The notes beneath the pieces were generated by a model. The model was not told the DNA's origin. It saw only the letters and a program-made list of their open reading frames with translations, and searched no databases. A DNA stretch of 51,823 bases. Origin: an uncultured Clostridia bacterium. Lineage in GTDB: Bacteria; Bacillota; Clostridia; Oscillospirales; CAG-382. This document shows, in pieces, positions 50,759 to 51,823 of the stretch. Numbering within the stretch: position 1 is the first letter of the stretch; every line of letters starts with the position of its first letter. The stretch lies in the NCBI GenBank assembly GCA_947626805.1, contig CANQTR010000004.1, positions 1-51,823 on the forward strand, in the 5' to 3' direction. A program made the position numbers and the translations under genes.

Positions 50759-51823
50759 TCAAAAGCGGAAGTCCCGCCGCCCGTCGTTCCGAATCGCCGC
50801 GATGTTCCGCCGCGCGATTTCGCGGACCTTCTCCTTCGGGATTCGCTCCAGTTCCCGCTCGATGAGCCGCTCGCCAATCGCTTTGGTTTCCGGTGACGCG
50901 TAGTCCTCCAAATATTCGGCGAGGGTCATCAACGCGTTCGGGTGACAGCAATTGAGGATTTGCCCGCTCTTGCACAGGCTCATGAACCGGTCGCCCGTGC
51001 GCCCCTCGCGGTAGCACGCCGTGCAGAAGGACGGGATATGCCCGTTCTCCATCAGCCACCGGACGACCTCGTCGAGCGTGCGCTGGTCGGACACGTCGAA
51101 CTGCTCCGTATCGTGCGGGCGCTCCTCCTCGGCATACCCGCCCACGGACGTCCGCGAACCGCCGCTGACCTGGGAAATGCCCAACCGCAACAGTTTCTCC
51201 CGAACCGCTTGCGTTTCGCGGGTGGAGATAATCATGCCGGTGTACGGGACCGCGAGGCGAATGCAGGCGGTGATTTTGGCGAATGTCTCGTCGTCGATGC
51301 CGTTGTCGAACGCGTCCGGGTCGATGTCGTCGGCGCGCTTGACGCGGGGAACGCTGATGGTGTGCGGTCCGACGCCGTGAACCGCCTCAAGGTGTTCGGC
51401 GTGCATGAGCAACCCCGCAAATTCATACGCGTACCGCTCCAGCCCGAACAGCACGCCCAGCCCCACGTCGTCTATCCCGCCGTCCATCGCGCGGTCCATC
51501 GCCTCGGTGTGGTAATCGTAATCGTGTTTCGGTCCGGTCGGGTGCAGGGCGAGGTAACTCTCCTTGTGGTAGGTCTCCTGAAAGAGGATATAGGTCCCGA
51601 TTCCCGCCTCCTTGAGCCGGCGGTAGTTCTCGACGGTCGTCGCCGCGATATTGACGTTGACCCTTCGGATATCGCCGTTCTTGTGGTGGACGCCGTAAAT
51701 CGTGCGGATACAGTCGAGAATGTACTCGATTGGGTTGTTGACCGGGTCCTCCCCCGCCTCGATGGCGAGCCGCTTATGCCCCATGTCCTGCAGGGCGATG
51801 ACTTCCTTGCGGACCTCCTCCTG
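50759..51823 (-). CDS. hydG: FeFe-hydrogenase maturase HydG, 5' part missing
   Basis: A radical-SAM tyrosine lyase that makes CO and cyanide ligands of the H-cluster. The frame is open through the right edge: 13 residues (QEEVRKEVIALQD) precede the first in-frame ATG at 51784, so the true start, with the CX3CX2C radical-SAM motif, lies outside. About 354 of the usual 470 or so residues are seen, including VNVNIAATTVENYRRLKEAG and QETYHKESYLALHPTGPKHD. The C-terminal auxiliary-cluster region has FCTACYREGRTGDRFMSLCK. It matches HydG rather than ThiH because of this C-terminal CTACYREG motif and the hydF neighbour. Confidence 0.95.
   Translation of the reverse strand, partial: QEEVRKEVIALQDMGHKRLAIEAGEDPVNNPIEYILDCIRTIYGVHHKNGDIRRVNVNIAATTVENYRRLKEAGIGTYILFQETYHKESYLALHPTGPKHDYDYHTEAMDRAMDGGIDDVGLGVLFGLERYAYEFAGLLMHAEHLEAVHGVGPHTISVPRVKRADDIDPDAFDNGIDDETFAKITACIRLAVPYTGMIISTRETQAVREKLLRLGISQVSGGSRTSVGGYAEEERPHDTEQFDVSDQRTLDEVVRWLMENGHIPSFCTACYREGRTGDRFMSLCKSGQILNCCHPNALMTLAEYLEDYASPETKAIGERLIERELERIPKEKVREIARRNIAAIRNDGRRDFRF

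Overview
The window comes from a high-GC, spore-forming, fermentative anaerobe, most likely a Clostridia-class Firmicute. The evidence is SpoIVB (sporulation), HydF and HydG (FeFe-hydrogenase maturation), acetate kinase, rubrerythrin, DUF4317, a folate ECF transporter under a THF riboswitch, strong GGAGG-type ribosome sites and promoters of the form TTGACA-17-TATACT. It holds about 40 protein genes and no rRNA, tRNA or CRISPR that I can see. Roughly a fifth is repeat-rich intergenic DNA.

Layout. 0-4.4 kb: leftward genes (the 5' end of a proline-rich repeat protein, a conserved hypothetical with an odd start, a frameshifted MutS-family ATPase, a small membrane protein, cysE). 4.65-4.83 kb: a dense DnaA-box cluster, a GC-rich spacer and DnaA-trios, which is the layout of a bacterial replication origin, although dnaA is not beside it. 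5.04-5.09 kb: a promoter with two LexA-type boxes, pointing into the 3' end of a convergent PLP decarboxylase gene. 6.66-9.5 kb: a gene-poor array of GC palindromes, roughly 20-bp iteron-like repeats and two duplicated 3' ends of tmcAL. 9.5-20.2 kb: tmcAL diverging from ackA, an FAD dehydrogenase, THF riboswitch-folT, a DNA glycosylase, and a DUF4317-lipoprotein operon. 20.7-29 kb: rubrerythrin, a probable structured ncRNA, spoIVB, uracil permease-upp, an rRNA methyltransferase and an S41-like peptidase. 30-31.2 kb: a GH109-like oxidoreductase. 31.4-41.4 kb: a ten-kilobase operon starting with a sugar nucleotidyltransferase and a ROK kinase, then aroF-tyrA-aroB-aroA-aroC-pheA-aroEK, which covers nearly all of chorismate, Phe and Tyr synthesis except dehydroquinate dehydratase. 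41.4-46.5 kb: two paralogous surface proteins (one frameshifted), a lipid glycosyltransferase-plsY pair and an AT-rich methyltransferase island. 46.6-51.8 kb: birA-kdgK, a membrane protein, hydF and a partial hydG.

The most unusual signals are not protein genes. (1) A family of elements sits immediately after stop codons and always points away from the gene. Its two hairpins have different stem sequences in different copies but keep pairing, so structure is conserved. (2) There is an origin-like locus away from dnaA with an iteron-rich array a few kilobases to its right. (3) There is an orphan SOS-type promoter. (4) There is a probable ncRNA with a perfect terminator. Genes left of the origin-like site are all leftward and most genes to the right (about 25 of 36) are rightward, as expected if replication starts there.
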